In this document: positions 38,574 through 46,754 of the stretch, piece by piece | Layout of the letters: every line of letters begins with the position of its first letter | Numbering within the stretch: the first letter of the stretch is position 1 | From: Pseudomonas sp. R4-35-07 | Lineage (GTDB): Bacteria > Pseudomonadota > Gammaproteobacteria > Pseudomonadales > Pseudomonadaceae | Assembly: GCF_003852235.1 (NCBI RefSeq) | Contig: NZ_CP027732.1 | Span: forward strand, 3,658,001-3,722,000 | Direction of reading: 5' to 3' | DNA: 64,000 nucleotides | Notes under the pieces: model-generated | Seen by the model: only the letters and a program-made list of their open reading frames with translations | Databases searched by the model: none | Told to the model about the DNA's origin: nothing | Program-made: the position numbers and the translations under genes

Positions 38574-39497
38574 TTACCAGCTGAAGTCCTTGGCCTTGGC
38601 CTGGTCGATCAAGGTGATGTCCACCGGCAGCGTGGCGGGCACTTGCGCGCCCCACTTCCTGGCCAGGGCAATGCCCAGGGCAAGGCGGATCTGGTCGCGG
38701 GGGTATTGGGCCGAGGTGGCGATGAACTTGCTGCCGGGTTTCTGGATCGCCTTGATCGCTTCCGGCGCGCCGTCGACGCTGACCAGCTTCACATCCAGGC
38801 CGCTGGCCTCGATGGCCGACAGCGCACCGAGGGAGCCGTTGTCGTTCACGCTGAAAATGCCCTTGAGGGTGGGCTGGGCCTGCAACATGTTTTCGGTGAC
38901 GGTCAGCGCCTGGTCACGTTCCTGCTTGCCGTTCTGGATGCTGACAATCTTGATCTGCGGGTGCTTGGCCACCGCCTCCTTGCAACCGCGCACACGTTCC
39001 AGGATCGGTACCACGGCGATGCCGTCGAGGATGGCGATGTTGCCTTTGTCGCCGATGTTTTTGGCCAGGTATTCGCAGGCCTGGAAACCGGCGTCGTAGT
39101 TTTTCGAGCCGACGAAGGAATCCAGCGGGCCATCGGCCTGGGCGTCTACCGCCACCACGACCACACCGGCGGCATGGGCAGACTTGACCGCCGATTGCAC
39201 GCCCACCGAGTCGGTCGGGTTGATCAGCAGGATATCGATGCCTTTTTGCAGCATGTCTTCGACATCGCTGACTTGCTTGGACACGTCATGGCGGGCGTCG
39301 GTGATGATCAGCTTCGCACCGATGCTCGCGCCGGCTTCTTCCAGGGCGTTTTTCATGGTGACGAAATAAGGATTGTTGATTTCCTGGAACGAAGCGCCGA
39401 TGCGGATCGGTTTGGCGGCCTCGGCAAAAACGGCGGAAACGCTGCCCAGGGTGATGCTGGCAGCCAGTAAACACAGGGTTTTCGGGAGCATTTTCAT
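38574..39497 (-). CDS. Sugar-binding protein of the polyol ABC transporter (RbsB-like)
   Basis: The 307-residue periplasmic protein has a Sec signal (MKMLPKTLCLLAASITLGSVSAVFAEAA) and the RbsB-type fold motif QEINNPYFVTMKNALEEAG ... DILLINPTDSVGVQSAV. The ATG at 39497 was chosen because it starts the signal peptide; longer forms lack one. It is the first gene of the operon and is preceded by a LacI-type operator. Confidence 0.9.
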   Translation of the reverse strand: MKMLPKTLCLLAASITLGSVSAVFAEAAKPIRIGASFQEINNPYFVTMKNALEEAGASIGAKLIITDARHDVSKQVSDVEDMLQKGIDILLINPTDSVGVQSAVKSAHAAGVVVVAVDAQADGPLDSFVGSKNYDAGFQACEYLAKNIGDKGNIAILDGIAVVPILERVRGCKEAVAKHPQIKIVSIQNGKQERDQALTVTENMLQAQPTLKGIFSVNDNGSLGALSAIEASGLDVKLVSVDGAPEAIKAIQKPGSKFIATSAQYPRDQIRLALGIALARKWGAQVPATLPVDITLIDQAKAKDFSW

Positions 39498-39532
39498 GGC
39501 GTGGGTCTCTGTTTTGTTTTTATTTTTAGAGC

Positions 39533-39552
39533 AAATGTTATCGTTAACATTT
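39533..39552. promoter_or_regulatory. LacI-type operator of the polyol operon
   Basis: AAATGTTATCGTTAACATTT is a 20-bp palindrome with central CG and a 9-of-10 match between halves, the usual form of LacI/PurR operators. It lies 36 bp in front of the binding-protein gene start. Confidence 0.82.
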
Positions 39553-39628
39553 TGCGAGAAGCTAGCAAGTAAATCAGACCTGCGCAAGCCTTTGCTGGTC
39601 GGCAGCAATCAAAATGTGGGAGGGGGCT

Positions 39629-39765
39629 GATCGTTCCCACGCTCTGCGTGGGAATGCCTTCTGCGACGCTCCGCGTCGCGCCAACCGCTGCACGTTTCGG
39701 CTACCGCGCACAGGTGACGCAGAGCGTCACGGGCTGCATTCCCACGCGGGAGCGTGGGAACGATC
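39629..39765. repeat. GATCGTTCCCACGC element, copy 1 (inverted relative to copies 2 and 3)
   Basis: About 137 bp with inverted ends GATCGTTCCCACGCTC and GAGCGTGGGAACGATC and several internal hairpins (GACGCTCCGCGTC, GTGACGCAGAGCGTCAC). It abuts a truncated REP core (AATGTGGGAGGGGGCT, 39613-39628). The same element occurs at 50078 and 51016. Confidence 0.85.
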
Positions 39766-39778
39766 TATACACACGAAG

Positions 39779-39810
39779 CAAAAAAAGGGGCAGCCTCTGG
39801 AGGCTGCCCC
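39779..39810 (-). terminator. Rho-independent terminator of the PPC-domain gene
   Basis: GGGGCAGCCT and AGGCTGCCCC form a perfect 10-bp stem with a four-base loop. On the minus strand it is followed by a run of seven or more T, and it lies 20 bp after the stop of the gene at 39831. Confidence 0.92.
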
Positions 39811-39830
39811 TTCTGTTTCACATCACGCTG

Positions 39831-41285
39831 TCAAGGGATGATGGTCTGGGTGCAGATATGCCCCAGGCTGACGTATGGCTTGCTATCACCGCCGACGCCC
39901 ACGCCGGGGAACTCGGCCAGTTCGATGCGCCAGCCACCCTCGTTGTAGGTGGTTCTCCACCGGTACGGCACACCGGTGCTGCTGTCGTTGATCACCGTGG
40001 TGTAATCACCGAAGCAGGTGCCGATATTGGCCGTGGCCGTGGACGCACCGGCGCTGTTGGTGGTCGCCGGGTAGTCGACCCAGTGGAAGTTCAGGTCAAC
40101 GAAGTGGTTGTCCACGCGCAACACCGGGGTGACGCCCAGCAACGGCGCGCCGGTGGAGTCCGACCACTGGGTCGACCAATTCAACAGCCGCGCGGTTTGG
40201 GTGGCCAGCGGAGCCTCGCTGACCGGCACCCGCACGATGTTGTCACCCTTCACATCAAACGTCTTCAGGCTCGGCGTGGAACCCAGGCTCAACTGGTAAT
40301 ACTTGCTTGGGTCCTGCGCCACCGCCGGGTTGGCCCGCACACGCACCTTCACCGTGGTGCCCGGCGCGACGCTCGGGTAGGTCGAGGTGGAACCCGCCGG
40401 GACGGTGATCCAATTGGCACCATCGAAGCGATCGAAGATCCACTGCTCACGGCTGCCGTTCTCGTCGCCCGCCAGGTACATGCTCACGCTTTGGCCACGG
40501 ACCGCCTTGAAGTCGAAATAATCGACGTCGCCGGCATTGTCGAGGTTACCGCTGAGCTTGTTCATCGAGTCCGGCAAGACGAACGCGGTTTGCGCGCTGT
40601 CGTTGGGCTCAAACGCGTCGACGTTGCTGTCCACCGCCACGCCGAAACTGAACTGCGCGTTATCGGCGACATTGGCCACCATGTACCAGTAATAATCACC
40701 GGCCGGCAGTACACCGTTGAGGTACTCATCGGCATTGCCCGCGGCATCCGAAGTCCCCACCACACTCAGGTTGCCCTGGCCGTCGTCCTGAAACAGGGTC
40801 AGCGCCATATCCGCGCCTGCGCTCTGGTTGACCAGCTGTACCTGCACTCGCGCGTTCTGCGGCAGGTTGAAGTGGTAGGCAAATTCGTTACCGGCCTGCA
40901 CTCCATCGACGGTGTAGAGCGTGTTGATATCCAGGGTTGGGAACAGCGGCTCAAACGCTGCAACCGCCGCGTTTTTCAGCTCGCTTTGCGCCGGTTTCTT
41001 CAGCTCACCGACCACGCTGTCGAACGGCGCGGACTTGAGGGCTTTGGTCACTGCCTTGGATTGGCCGGACTTGGCCACCGACAGTTTCTTTTTGAGTTGC
41101 GGCGAGACCTGCGAGGCGTCCAGCTTGCCGCCGGACTTGAGCGCTTTGTTCGCGGCCTGCTTGACCGCTTCGGCACTGAGTGTCCGAGGCGCTTGATCAG
41201 CGAGGGAGAAGGCCGAGACGAAGCAGGAGGCCATCACGGCCGCACTTAGCATAAGGGCTTTTTTCGATTTCATTTTTTTATCCAT
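39831..41285 (-). CDS. Secreted protein with PPC-type domains
   Basis: The 484-residue product has a signal peptide (MKSKKALMLSAAVMASCFVSAFSLADQ), an Ala/Lys-rich helical pro-region (about residues 30-105), and two beta-rich domains of the bacterial pre-peptidase C-terminal type: one with QVQLVNQSAGADMALTLFQD and one starting DAFEPNDSAQTAFVLP with DVDYFDFKAVRGQSV. No protease domain is present. The first ATG at 41285 or the second at 41273 may be used. A LexA-type box lies in its promoter region, and a strong terminator follows. Function unknown. Confidence 0.75.
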   Translation of the reverse strand: MDKKMKSKKALMLSAAVMASCFVSAFSLADQAPRTLSAEAVKQAANKALKSGGKLDASQVSPQLKKKLSVAKSGQSKAVTKALKSAPFDSVVGELKKPAQSELKNAAVAAFEPLFPTLDINTLYTVDGVQAGNEFAYHFNLPQNARVQVQLVNQSAGADMALTLFQDDGQGNLSVVGTSDAAGNADEYLNGVLPAGDYYWYMVANVADNAQFSFGVAVDSNVDAFEPNDSAQTAFVLPDSMNKLSGNLDNAGDVDYFDFKAVRGQSVSMYLAGDENGSREQWIFDRFDGANWITVPAGSTSTYPSVAPGTTVKVRVRANPAVAQDPSKYYQLSLGSTPSLKTFDVKGDNIVRVPVSEAPLATQTARLLNWSTQWSDSTGAPLLGVTPVLRVDNHFVDLNFHWVDYPATTNSAGASTATANIGTCFGDYTTVINDSSTGVPYRWRTTYNEGGWRIELAEFPGVGVGGDSKPYVSLGHICTQTIIP

Positions 41286-41353
41286 CCATAGTTAAAAAAT
41301 TGAAGCTCAGGTGAGCGGTGACATCCGGTCACCTGGGATGGACTGTAGGACAC

Positions 41354-41373
41354 TACTGTTTATATGTACAGTA
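41354..41373. promoter_or_regulatory. LexA (SOS) box upstream of the secreted PPC protein
   Basis: TACTGTTTATATGTACAGTA carries a perfect CTGT-N8-ACAG core within TACTG/CAGTA ends. It lies 69 bp in front of the start at 41285 and 50 bp after the end of the lipocalin-like gene. Confidence 0.83.
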
Positions 41374-41422
41374 TTTTCTCATTTTTTTGTCGGTCATGTC
41401 GGAGCAAGCCCGATGAAAAATC

Positions 41423-42487
41423 CTAGTACCCGGTCATCTCCAAATACCCCACCCCGCCGTCGAACTTCACCGGCCCTTCCCAATAGGGAATTCCCAGATT
41501 CATCCACGCCTTCGAGTTGACGGCTTCGGTAGTGATATCCAGGTGTTTGCCGGGAATTTTCAGCGACCAGCGCGTGGGGATATTGCGCCCCTCGATCTGG
41601 GTGGTGGTCAGCGGCGCCAGTTGGATATCGGCGTTATGCAAGGTCTCGGTACGGCCTTGCGCATCGATCCAGGTGCCGGTGAGGTAGCCGCCACCGTCCT
41701 TCTGCCGCACGCGAAACAGCATCAGGTGTTCGCCTCGGTCCAGGTGCAGGGAAAACCAGTCCCAACCGGTCTGGTTCGCGGCCAGTGGCTGGCTGCTCCA
41801 TTCGCGGTCGAGCCAGGCGGGGCCGCTGACCTGGTAGGTCTGCCCGTCGATACTGAGGCTGCCGTTGGCGTTGAAGAACGGCTGGCTGTAGTAGTAGGAC
41901 GCCTGGCCCTGGTCGGATTTGCGGCTGTAGCCGTTGTCGCCTTGCAGCACCAGCGGGCGGCTGGAGGTCAGCTGCAGGTCGTAGGCGAACTGCGCGCCAT
42001 GGGCCTTGAGTTGCATGGCGGCCAACGGGTTGGCGGCGCCAGGGCGGGTGGCGAAGGTCCAGTCGTCGATCCAGGCGCTGAAGGGCTGCGCCTGCGCCCC
42101 GGCCTGGCCGACGCCACCCCGGGCGAAGCGCTCGGCGGCGGAGTGCCGGGTGGCGGAGGTGACGGCGGCATGGCCGAGCCAGATCGTGGGGTCGCGCCAG
42201 CCCGCTTGCGTCGGCCCCGCTTTCACGGCATTGCGAAACAGCGTCCATTGCACGCCGAAGGCATTGCCTTGGGCGTCCTTGAGGTTGGCGGTGACGTACC
42301 ACCATTCAATGCGAAAGCCCGGATGGGGGCCGTGGTCTTCGGGGAAGCTGAAGACCTTGCCGGGCACCACTTGGACGAAGTCTGCCGCGTCGCTGCCCAG
42401 GCCGGCGAAGCTCTCCTGGGGCGCCGGCGCCTGGTCGCAGGCGCTCAGCAGCAGCAACACCGCCCACCCCAACGCTTTAATCTTCAT
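41423..42487 (-). CDS. AttH/lipocalin-like lipoprotein (carotenoid 1,2-hydratase fold)
   Basis: The 354-residue lipoprotein has the lipobox LLLLSACDQ and a two-domain beta-barrel sequence with DHGPHPGFRIEWWYVTANL near the N-terminus, SSQPLAANQTGWDWFSLHL in the middle and the C-terminal GVGYLEMTGY, all typical of the AttH/CrtC family. The ATG at 42487 lies in the 3' end of the permease gene, an 11-bp overlap. It probably works with the ABC transporter encoded upstream, as in att-type cassettes, but its ligand is unknown. Confidence 0.85.
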   Translation of the reverse strand: MKIKALGWAVLLLLSACDQAPAPQESFAGLGSDAADFVQVVPGKVFSFPEDHGPHPGFRIEWWYVTANLKDAQGNAFGVQWTLFRNAVKAGPTQAGWRDPTIWLGHAAVTSATRHSAAERFARGGVGQAGAQAQPFSAWIDDWTFATRPGAANPLAAMQLKAHGAQFAYDLQLTSSRPLVLQGDNGYSRKSDQGQASYYYSQPFFNANGSLSIDGQTYQVSGPAWLDREWSSQPLAANQTGWDWFSLHLDRGEHLMLFRVRQKDGGGYLTGTWIDAQGRTETLHNADIQLAPLTTTQIEGRNIPTRWSLKIPGKHLDITTEAVNSKAWMNLGIPYWEGPVKFDGGVGYLEMTGY

Positions 42488-44939
42488 GGGCAAAGGTCCT
42501 CAACAAATCCGCCGGGCGGCTGCGATACAGCTGCCACAACGGCCAGGCCGAGGCGAGCAAGGTGGCAAGCATCGCCAGCCCCATCAATTGCGCCAACTGC
42601 CACGGGAACATCTGCAACGGCAGGCGCCAGCCAAAGGCTTGCACGTTGATCACCGCATCCAGGCACCACGCCAGCAGCAGCCCCAACGGCAACGCCAGCA
42701 TCAGGGTGAGCACCGCCAGCAGCCAGGTCTGGCCGAGGTTGAGCAGCATCAGTTGGCGCCGCGTCACCCCCAGGGCCCACAGCGGCGCCAGCTGGCCGAG
42801 GCGGCTCTGGCTTTGGGTCAGCAGGCTGATGAACAGCGCTACACCGGCCACGCCGAGGGTCAGGCTGTTCAACGCGGCGGTGGCGGCGAAGGTGCGTTCG
42901 AAGACCTGGCTGGACCAGCCCTTGAGTTGCTGTTGATCGACGATGCGGCTGTCTTCCAGGGCGAATTCACGCTGCACTTCACGTATCAGCGGCTGCACGT
43001 CCTGGGGCGCCACGCGCAAGTTGAAACGCACCGGTGACAGGCTCGGCCAATGCGCCAACAGGTGCTTGACGTTGACCAGCAGATGGCCCTTGGGGTTGCC
43101 GTAATCGGCGTAGATCCCGACGATTGTCGGCGCCCATGGGCCCTGGGGCGTGGGGACTTGTACCGTGTCGCCCAGCCGGACGTTCAAGCGTCGCGCCAAT
43201 TGCTCGCTGAGCATCACGCTGTCGTCCTGCAGCAAGCGGTCCCAGGGCGTACTCGCTGCCTCCAGCAACGGCCAGTGCTGGCGATAGGTGGGGTCGTCGA
43301 CCACGCCAAACACCTCCGCCGGCCAGCCTTGCAGTTGCACCGCGACCTGCCAGCTGGGCAGCACCGCACGCACCAGCGGCTGTTGCGCCAGCCACGCCTG
43401 CAGGTGCTGCGCCTGGGCCGGATTTTGCGGGTTGAGGTACAGCTCGGCGGTAAGGCGCTGTTCCAGCCAATTGTTGAACGTGCTGCGAAAACCCGAGGTC
43501 ATCGAGCCTGCACCGATGTTCGCCGCCAGGGCCAACAGCAACGCCATCAATGCCAGGCTCAAGGCCGGCAGTTGCTGGCGGCAATCGGCCAGGAACCATT
43601 GGCCCAGCACCGAACGGCTGCGCCCCAGCACGCCCTTCAACAGCGCATTGAGCAGTACCGGCAAGCCGAGTGCGGCGCCCAGCAGCAAGGCCGCCATCAG
43701 TACGAACCCGGCGGCCAGGCTGTTGCCCCAGACCAGCGCCAGCAAGGCGATGAGCAGGGCCGCAGCTGCCACCCAGCCCTGGCGTCGCAACCAACGCCCG
43801 TGGGCCTCATGCCAGGCCTGGGCGTTGGCCAGCGCCAGCAGCGGCAAGCGTGCCGCACGCCACAGGCTGCTGGCCCCGGCGAGCAACGCACCGAGCAGGC
43901 TCAAGCCCAGGCCAGCCAGCCACCACCACGGGCTCAAGCTCAGTTGGCCGGCGACTTCGGCACCGTACAGGCCGCGCAAGCTGGCCGCGACATCCGGCAG
44001 CAACAGGCTGGCGAGCAGGTAACCGCTGGCCACACCGAGCACGCCGCCGAGCAACGCGAGGAACCCCAGCTCAACGCCCAGGCTCAGGATCAGCATGCGT
44101 GCGCTGACCCCGCAGGCGCGCAGGGTGCGCAGCAGGCCCCGGCGTTGCTCCAGGGCCAGGCCGATGGCCGCGTGCACGATGAACAGCCCCACCACAAAGG
44201 ACAAAAAGCCCAAGGCGTCGAGGTTCAGGTGAAAGCTTTCGGTGAGGCGCGAAAGGTTATTGTCGTCGCCCTGCTTGAGTTGCAGCCCGGCGGGCGGCGT
44301 GGGATGAGCGGCGGCGAAGCGGTTGTCCAGGAGCAGGCGCGACAGCCGTCCATGCATGTCGAGCAAGGGCTGGGCAAAGCCGATGTCGGTGAGCAACATG
44401 CCGGGGGCCATGTCCGGCTGCACCTGCAACGGCGGCAGGCGTTGCCCGTTAGCCGTCAGTGGTTGTTCGCCTGGGCGCAAGCCAAGGGCCTGCAAGGTCT
44501 GCGCGGCAATCCAGGTACGCCCCGGCGCCTCGAAAAATGCGAGCATCTGCGCCTGGCTCAAGCGTTGCCCCGCCACGCTGCCGCTGCCGGGCAACGACAC
44601 CGGCTCGATGCCCATCAACTGCAGGCGCTGTTCTTCATGCCCTTTGAGCACTATCCGCCCCTGCACCACCGGTGACACCGGCCAGCCAGCACGGCGCAGT
44701 TCGGCGAACAACGCCTGCGGGAAGCCGGCACCGTCCGGCGCACTCAGGCTGGCTTGCGGTGCGCCGCCGATCAATTGGCTGGCGCGCGCGTAGCCGTCCC
44801 GCGCCTGGCTGTTGAGGGCCTGCACCCCGGTCAATAACGCGGTGGCCAGCCACAGGCCGGTCAGCACGCTGAAAAACTGCACCGGGTGGCGCCGCCAATG
44901 GCTCAACAGCGCCCGCAGCGCCCAATGGAACACCGCCAT
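42477..44939 (-). CDS. FtsX-type ABC transporter permease, duplicated
   Basis: An 820-residue permease with a signal anchor (QFFSVLTGLWLATALLTGVQAL), a large periplasmic domain, about four TMs in the middle (VVGLFIVHAAIGLALEQRRGLLRTLRACG) and a second FtsX unit at the C-terminus (LGQLAPLWALGVTRRQLMLLNLGQTWLL). The duplicated MacB/LolCE-like core, its adjacent ATPase gene and the AttH lipoprotein point to extraction or export of an envelope substrate. Confidence 0.88.
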   Translation of the reverse strand: MAVFHWALRALLSHWRRHPVQFFSVLTGLWLATALLTGVQALNSQARDGYARASQLIGGAPQASLSAPDGAGFPQALFAELRRAGWPVSPVVQGRIVLKGHEEQRLQLMGIEPVSLPGSGSVAGQRLSQAQMLAFFEAPGRTWIAAQTLQALGLRPGEQPLTANGQRLPPLQVQPDMAPGMLLTDIGFAQPLLDMHGRLSRLLLDNRFAAAHPTPPAGLQLKQGDDNNLSRLTESFHLNLDALGFLSFVVGLFIVHAAIGLALEQRRGLLRTLRACGVSARMLILSLGVELGFLALLGGVLGVASGYLLASLLLPDVAASLRGLYGAEVAGQLSLSPWWWLAGLGLSLLGALLAGASSLWRAARLPLLALANAQAWHEAHGRWLRRQGWVAAAALLIALLALVWGNSLAAGFVLMAALLLGAALGLPVLLNALLKGVLGRSRSVLGQWFLADCRQQLPALSLALMALLLALAANIGAGSMTSGFRSTFNNWLEQRLTAELYLNPQNPAQAQHLQAWLAQQPLVRAVLPSWQVAVQLQGWPAEVFGVVDDPTYRQHWPLLEAASTPWDRLLQDDSVMLSEQLARRLNVRLGDTVQVPTPQGPWAPTIVGIYADYGNPKGHLLVNVKHLLAHWPSLSPVRFNLRVAPQDVQPLIREVQREFALEDSRIVDQQQLKGWSSQVFERTFAATAALNSLTLGVAGVALFISLLTQSQSRLGQLAPLWALGVTRRQLMLLNLGQTWLLAVLTLMLALPLGLLLAWCLDAVINVQAFGWRLPLQMFPWQLAQLMGLAMLATLLASAWPLWQLYRSRPADLLRTFAHED

Positions 44940-44940
44940 C

Positions 44941-45609
44941 TCAGCGCGGGTCCATCGGCACGACGCGGCCGTGGTGCAGCACCACCTGCTGATCCAGCCG
45001 CGCGGCGAGACGCGGGCTGTGCGTGACCATCAACAGGCTGGTGGGGCTGTCGCGCAGCAGGTCGAGCAGCAGTTGCAGCACCTCGTCGCTGGTAGTTTCG
45101 TCGAGGTTGCCGGTGGGCTCGTCGGCCAAGAGCAGGCCGGGGCGCGACGCCAGTGCGCGCCCCACTGCCACCCGCTGTTGCTGGCCGCCCGAGAGCTGCT
45201 CCGGGTAACGCTTGAGCAGGTCGCCCAGCCCCAGGCGCTCCACCAACTGCGCCTGCCACTGCGGATCGAAACGCCCAGCCAGGCGCGCCTGGAACGCCAG
45301 GTTGTCCTCGACGCGCAAACTGCCGATCAGATTGAACTGCTGGAACACCAGGCCGATTTCGGTGCGCCGCCAATGGGCCAGTTGCCCTTCGTTGAGGCGA
45401 TCAAGGCGCTGGCCGCCAATCAGGATGCTGCCGCCATCCACGCGGTCGAGCCCGGCCACCAGGTGCAGCAACGTGCTTTTGCCACTGCCCGACTCGCCCA
45501 TCAGCGCCAGGCTGCTGCGCGCCCCCAGGTGCAGATCGACGCCTGCCAGTACGGCCAGCGGGCCTTGAGGGGTCGCGTAATGTTTAACAACACCTTCTAC
45601 CTGCAACAT
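44941..45609 (-). CDS. LolD/MacB-type ABC ATPase
   Basis: The 222-residue ATPase has Walker [11 protein letters not shown], the signature [16 protein letters not shown] and Walker B LLLADEPTGNLDE. The ATG at 45609 (MLQVEGVVKHY) gives the usual N-terminus; an upstream in-frame start at 45636 adds nine residues without a visible ribosome-binding site. It is 1 bp away from the FtsX-type permease gene. Confidence 0.92.
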   Translation of the reverse strand: MLQVEGVVKHYATPQGPLAVLAGVDLHLGARSSLALMGESGSGKSTLLHLVAGLDRVDGGSILIGGQRLDRLNEGQLAHWRRTEIGLVFQQFNLIGSLRVEDNLAFQARLAGRFDPQWQAQLVERLGLGDLLKRYPEQLSGGQQQRVAVGRALASRPGLLLADEPTGNLDETTSDEVLQLLLDLLRDSPTSLLMVTHSPRLAARLDQQVVLHHGRVVPMDPR

Positions 45610-45889
45610 CACCAACACTCGGGTTAAGGACTGCAAACGAGAATAACGGCTGCGGGGCCTTTCTACGCAATTTTTTCACATTGATTTCACCGCTTGCCCA
45701 CTCCAAACACTTTAAATTCCCCACCCAAGCATGATTAACCTAACACTTCAAAGTTAATCAAAACGGTGTTTCTTAATATCCACATGTTCAGCTAAAAGAC
45801 AGCAGCCGTATGACAGGCTTTTGCTCCACCAAGGGCGTCTGCCGTATTAGTTGCGCCTGTCTTTTAACAATAAACAATCACTCGTGCCA
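45610..45889. promoter_or_regulatory. AT-rich divergent regulatory region with an 8-bp inverted repeat (45732-45760)
   Basis: The 280-bp spacer separates the ABC ATPase gene from the Ais-like phosphatase gene. TGATTAAC (45732-45739) and GTTAATCA (45753-45760) are a perfect inverted repeat, centres about 21 bp apart. TTTTTTCAC and GATTTCAC direct repeats lie at about 45671-45690. Both are candidate operators. Confidence 0.6.
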
Positions 45890-46567
45890 ATGGTGAACTG
45901 CGTGGCAGACATTACCCTGACCAAACCCCCACGGGCCAGGTTAAAGCGCCTGAAGAAATTCCGCGTGCCAGTAGCAAGTATCATTGTGTTCGCACTGCTC
46001 TTGACCGGTTTTGTATTCTGGCCACGCTCACCGCAAGATCTGGGCATCGGCAACCGCCTGGTCACCTCCGGGGTGCTGGCCAGCTGGCGCAACGGTGACT
46101 TGATCGTGCTGGTGCGCCACGAAGAGCGCTGCGACCGCTCGCACAATCCCTGCTACGGGCCCGCCGACGGCCTGACGGTCAATGGCACGCAACGCGCGGC
46201 CGACCTGGGAAAAGCCTTTGAAACACTGGGCATGGAGCGCACCGACGTGCTCAGCAGCCCCACCACGCGCACTGCGCAGACGTCGTTGTTCATGTTCGGC
46301 AAGACCGAGCTGTCCCCTGGCCCCCTCGCCATCTGCGGTGATGCCATGGGCGAAGAAATCCTCAGCCATAAACAGGCGGATCGCGACCTGATGCTGATCA
46401 CCCATAGCGCCTGCATGAGTGACTTCCAAGCCGCACTCGGCTACCCCCATGCGCAAGCCGCCGAGTATGGCAGCGCACTCTTCGTACAGGTATTGCCCAA
46501 CGGCACACTCAAAGCAATCGGCACGATGAAAATCCAGGAATGGGCTGCCGCGCTGAAGCAACTTTAA
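45890..46567 (+). CDS. Membrane-anchored histidine phosphatase (Ais/PmrG-like)
   Basis: The 225-residue product begins with a basic N-terminus and one TM (VASIIVFALLLTGFVFWP), followed by a histidine-phosphatase domain with the catalytic LIVLVRHEERCDRS and the second histidine in LMLITHSACMS. In enterobacteria the related Ais phosphatase removes lipid A core phosphate and is coregulated with the arn genes; here it precedes arnT. The ATG at 45890 was chosen without a clear ribosome-binding site, so GTG at 45902 is another option. Confidence 0.78.
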   Translation: MVNCVADITLTKPPRARLKRLKKFRVPVASIIVFALLLTGFVFWPRSPQDLGIGNRLVTSGVLASWRNGDLIVLVRHEERCDRSHNPCYGPADGLTVNGTQRAADLGKAFETLGMERTDVLSSPTTRTAQTSLFMFGKTELSPGPLAICGDAMGEEILSHKQADRDLMLITHSACMSDFQAALGYPHAQAAEYGSALFVQVLPNGTLKAIGTMKIQEWAAALKQL

Positions 46568-46754
46568 ATACAATTTTTTACATATTACCCAGTAGTGCGT
46601 TCAGCAAGACGACAGCCTGCGTCTGGCATTTTAAGTGCGCCTGTTAGTTCAGGACGCCCTAACTTTCCAATGAATTAGTGACCCTCTTAATGCCTGACGT
46701 CTTTAACTGTTCAAACTTCGCACGCACGACTGAACGCCATGGCGTGACACGGTC

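Noticed and set aside
37005..39470. An 821-codon plus-strand open frame opposite the sugar ABC transporter genes
   Set aside because: The composition is that of an antisense frame and both minus-strand genes there have full family motifs.
45664..45692. ColR-type site (TTTTTTCAC ... GATTTCAC) upstream of the Ais-like gene
   Set aside because: Only the TTTTTCAC half fits the consensus as I know it; the 5' part does not align at the proper spacing. Mentioned only as a candidate in the regulatory region.
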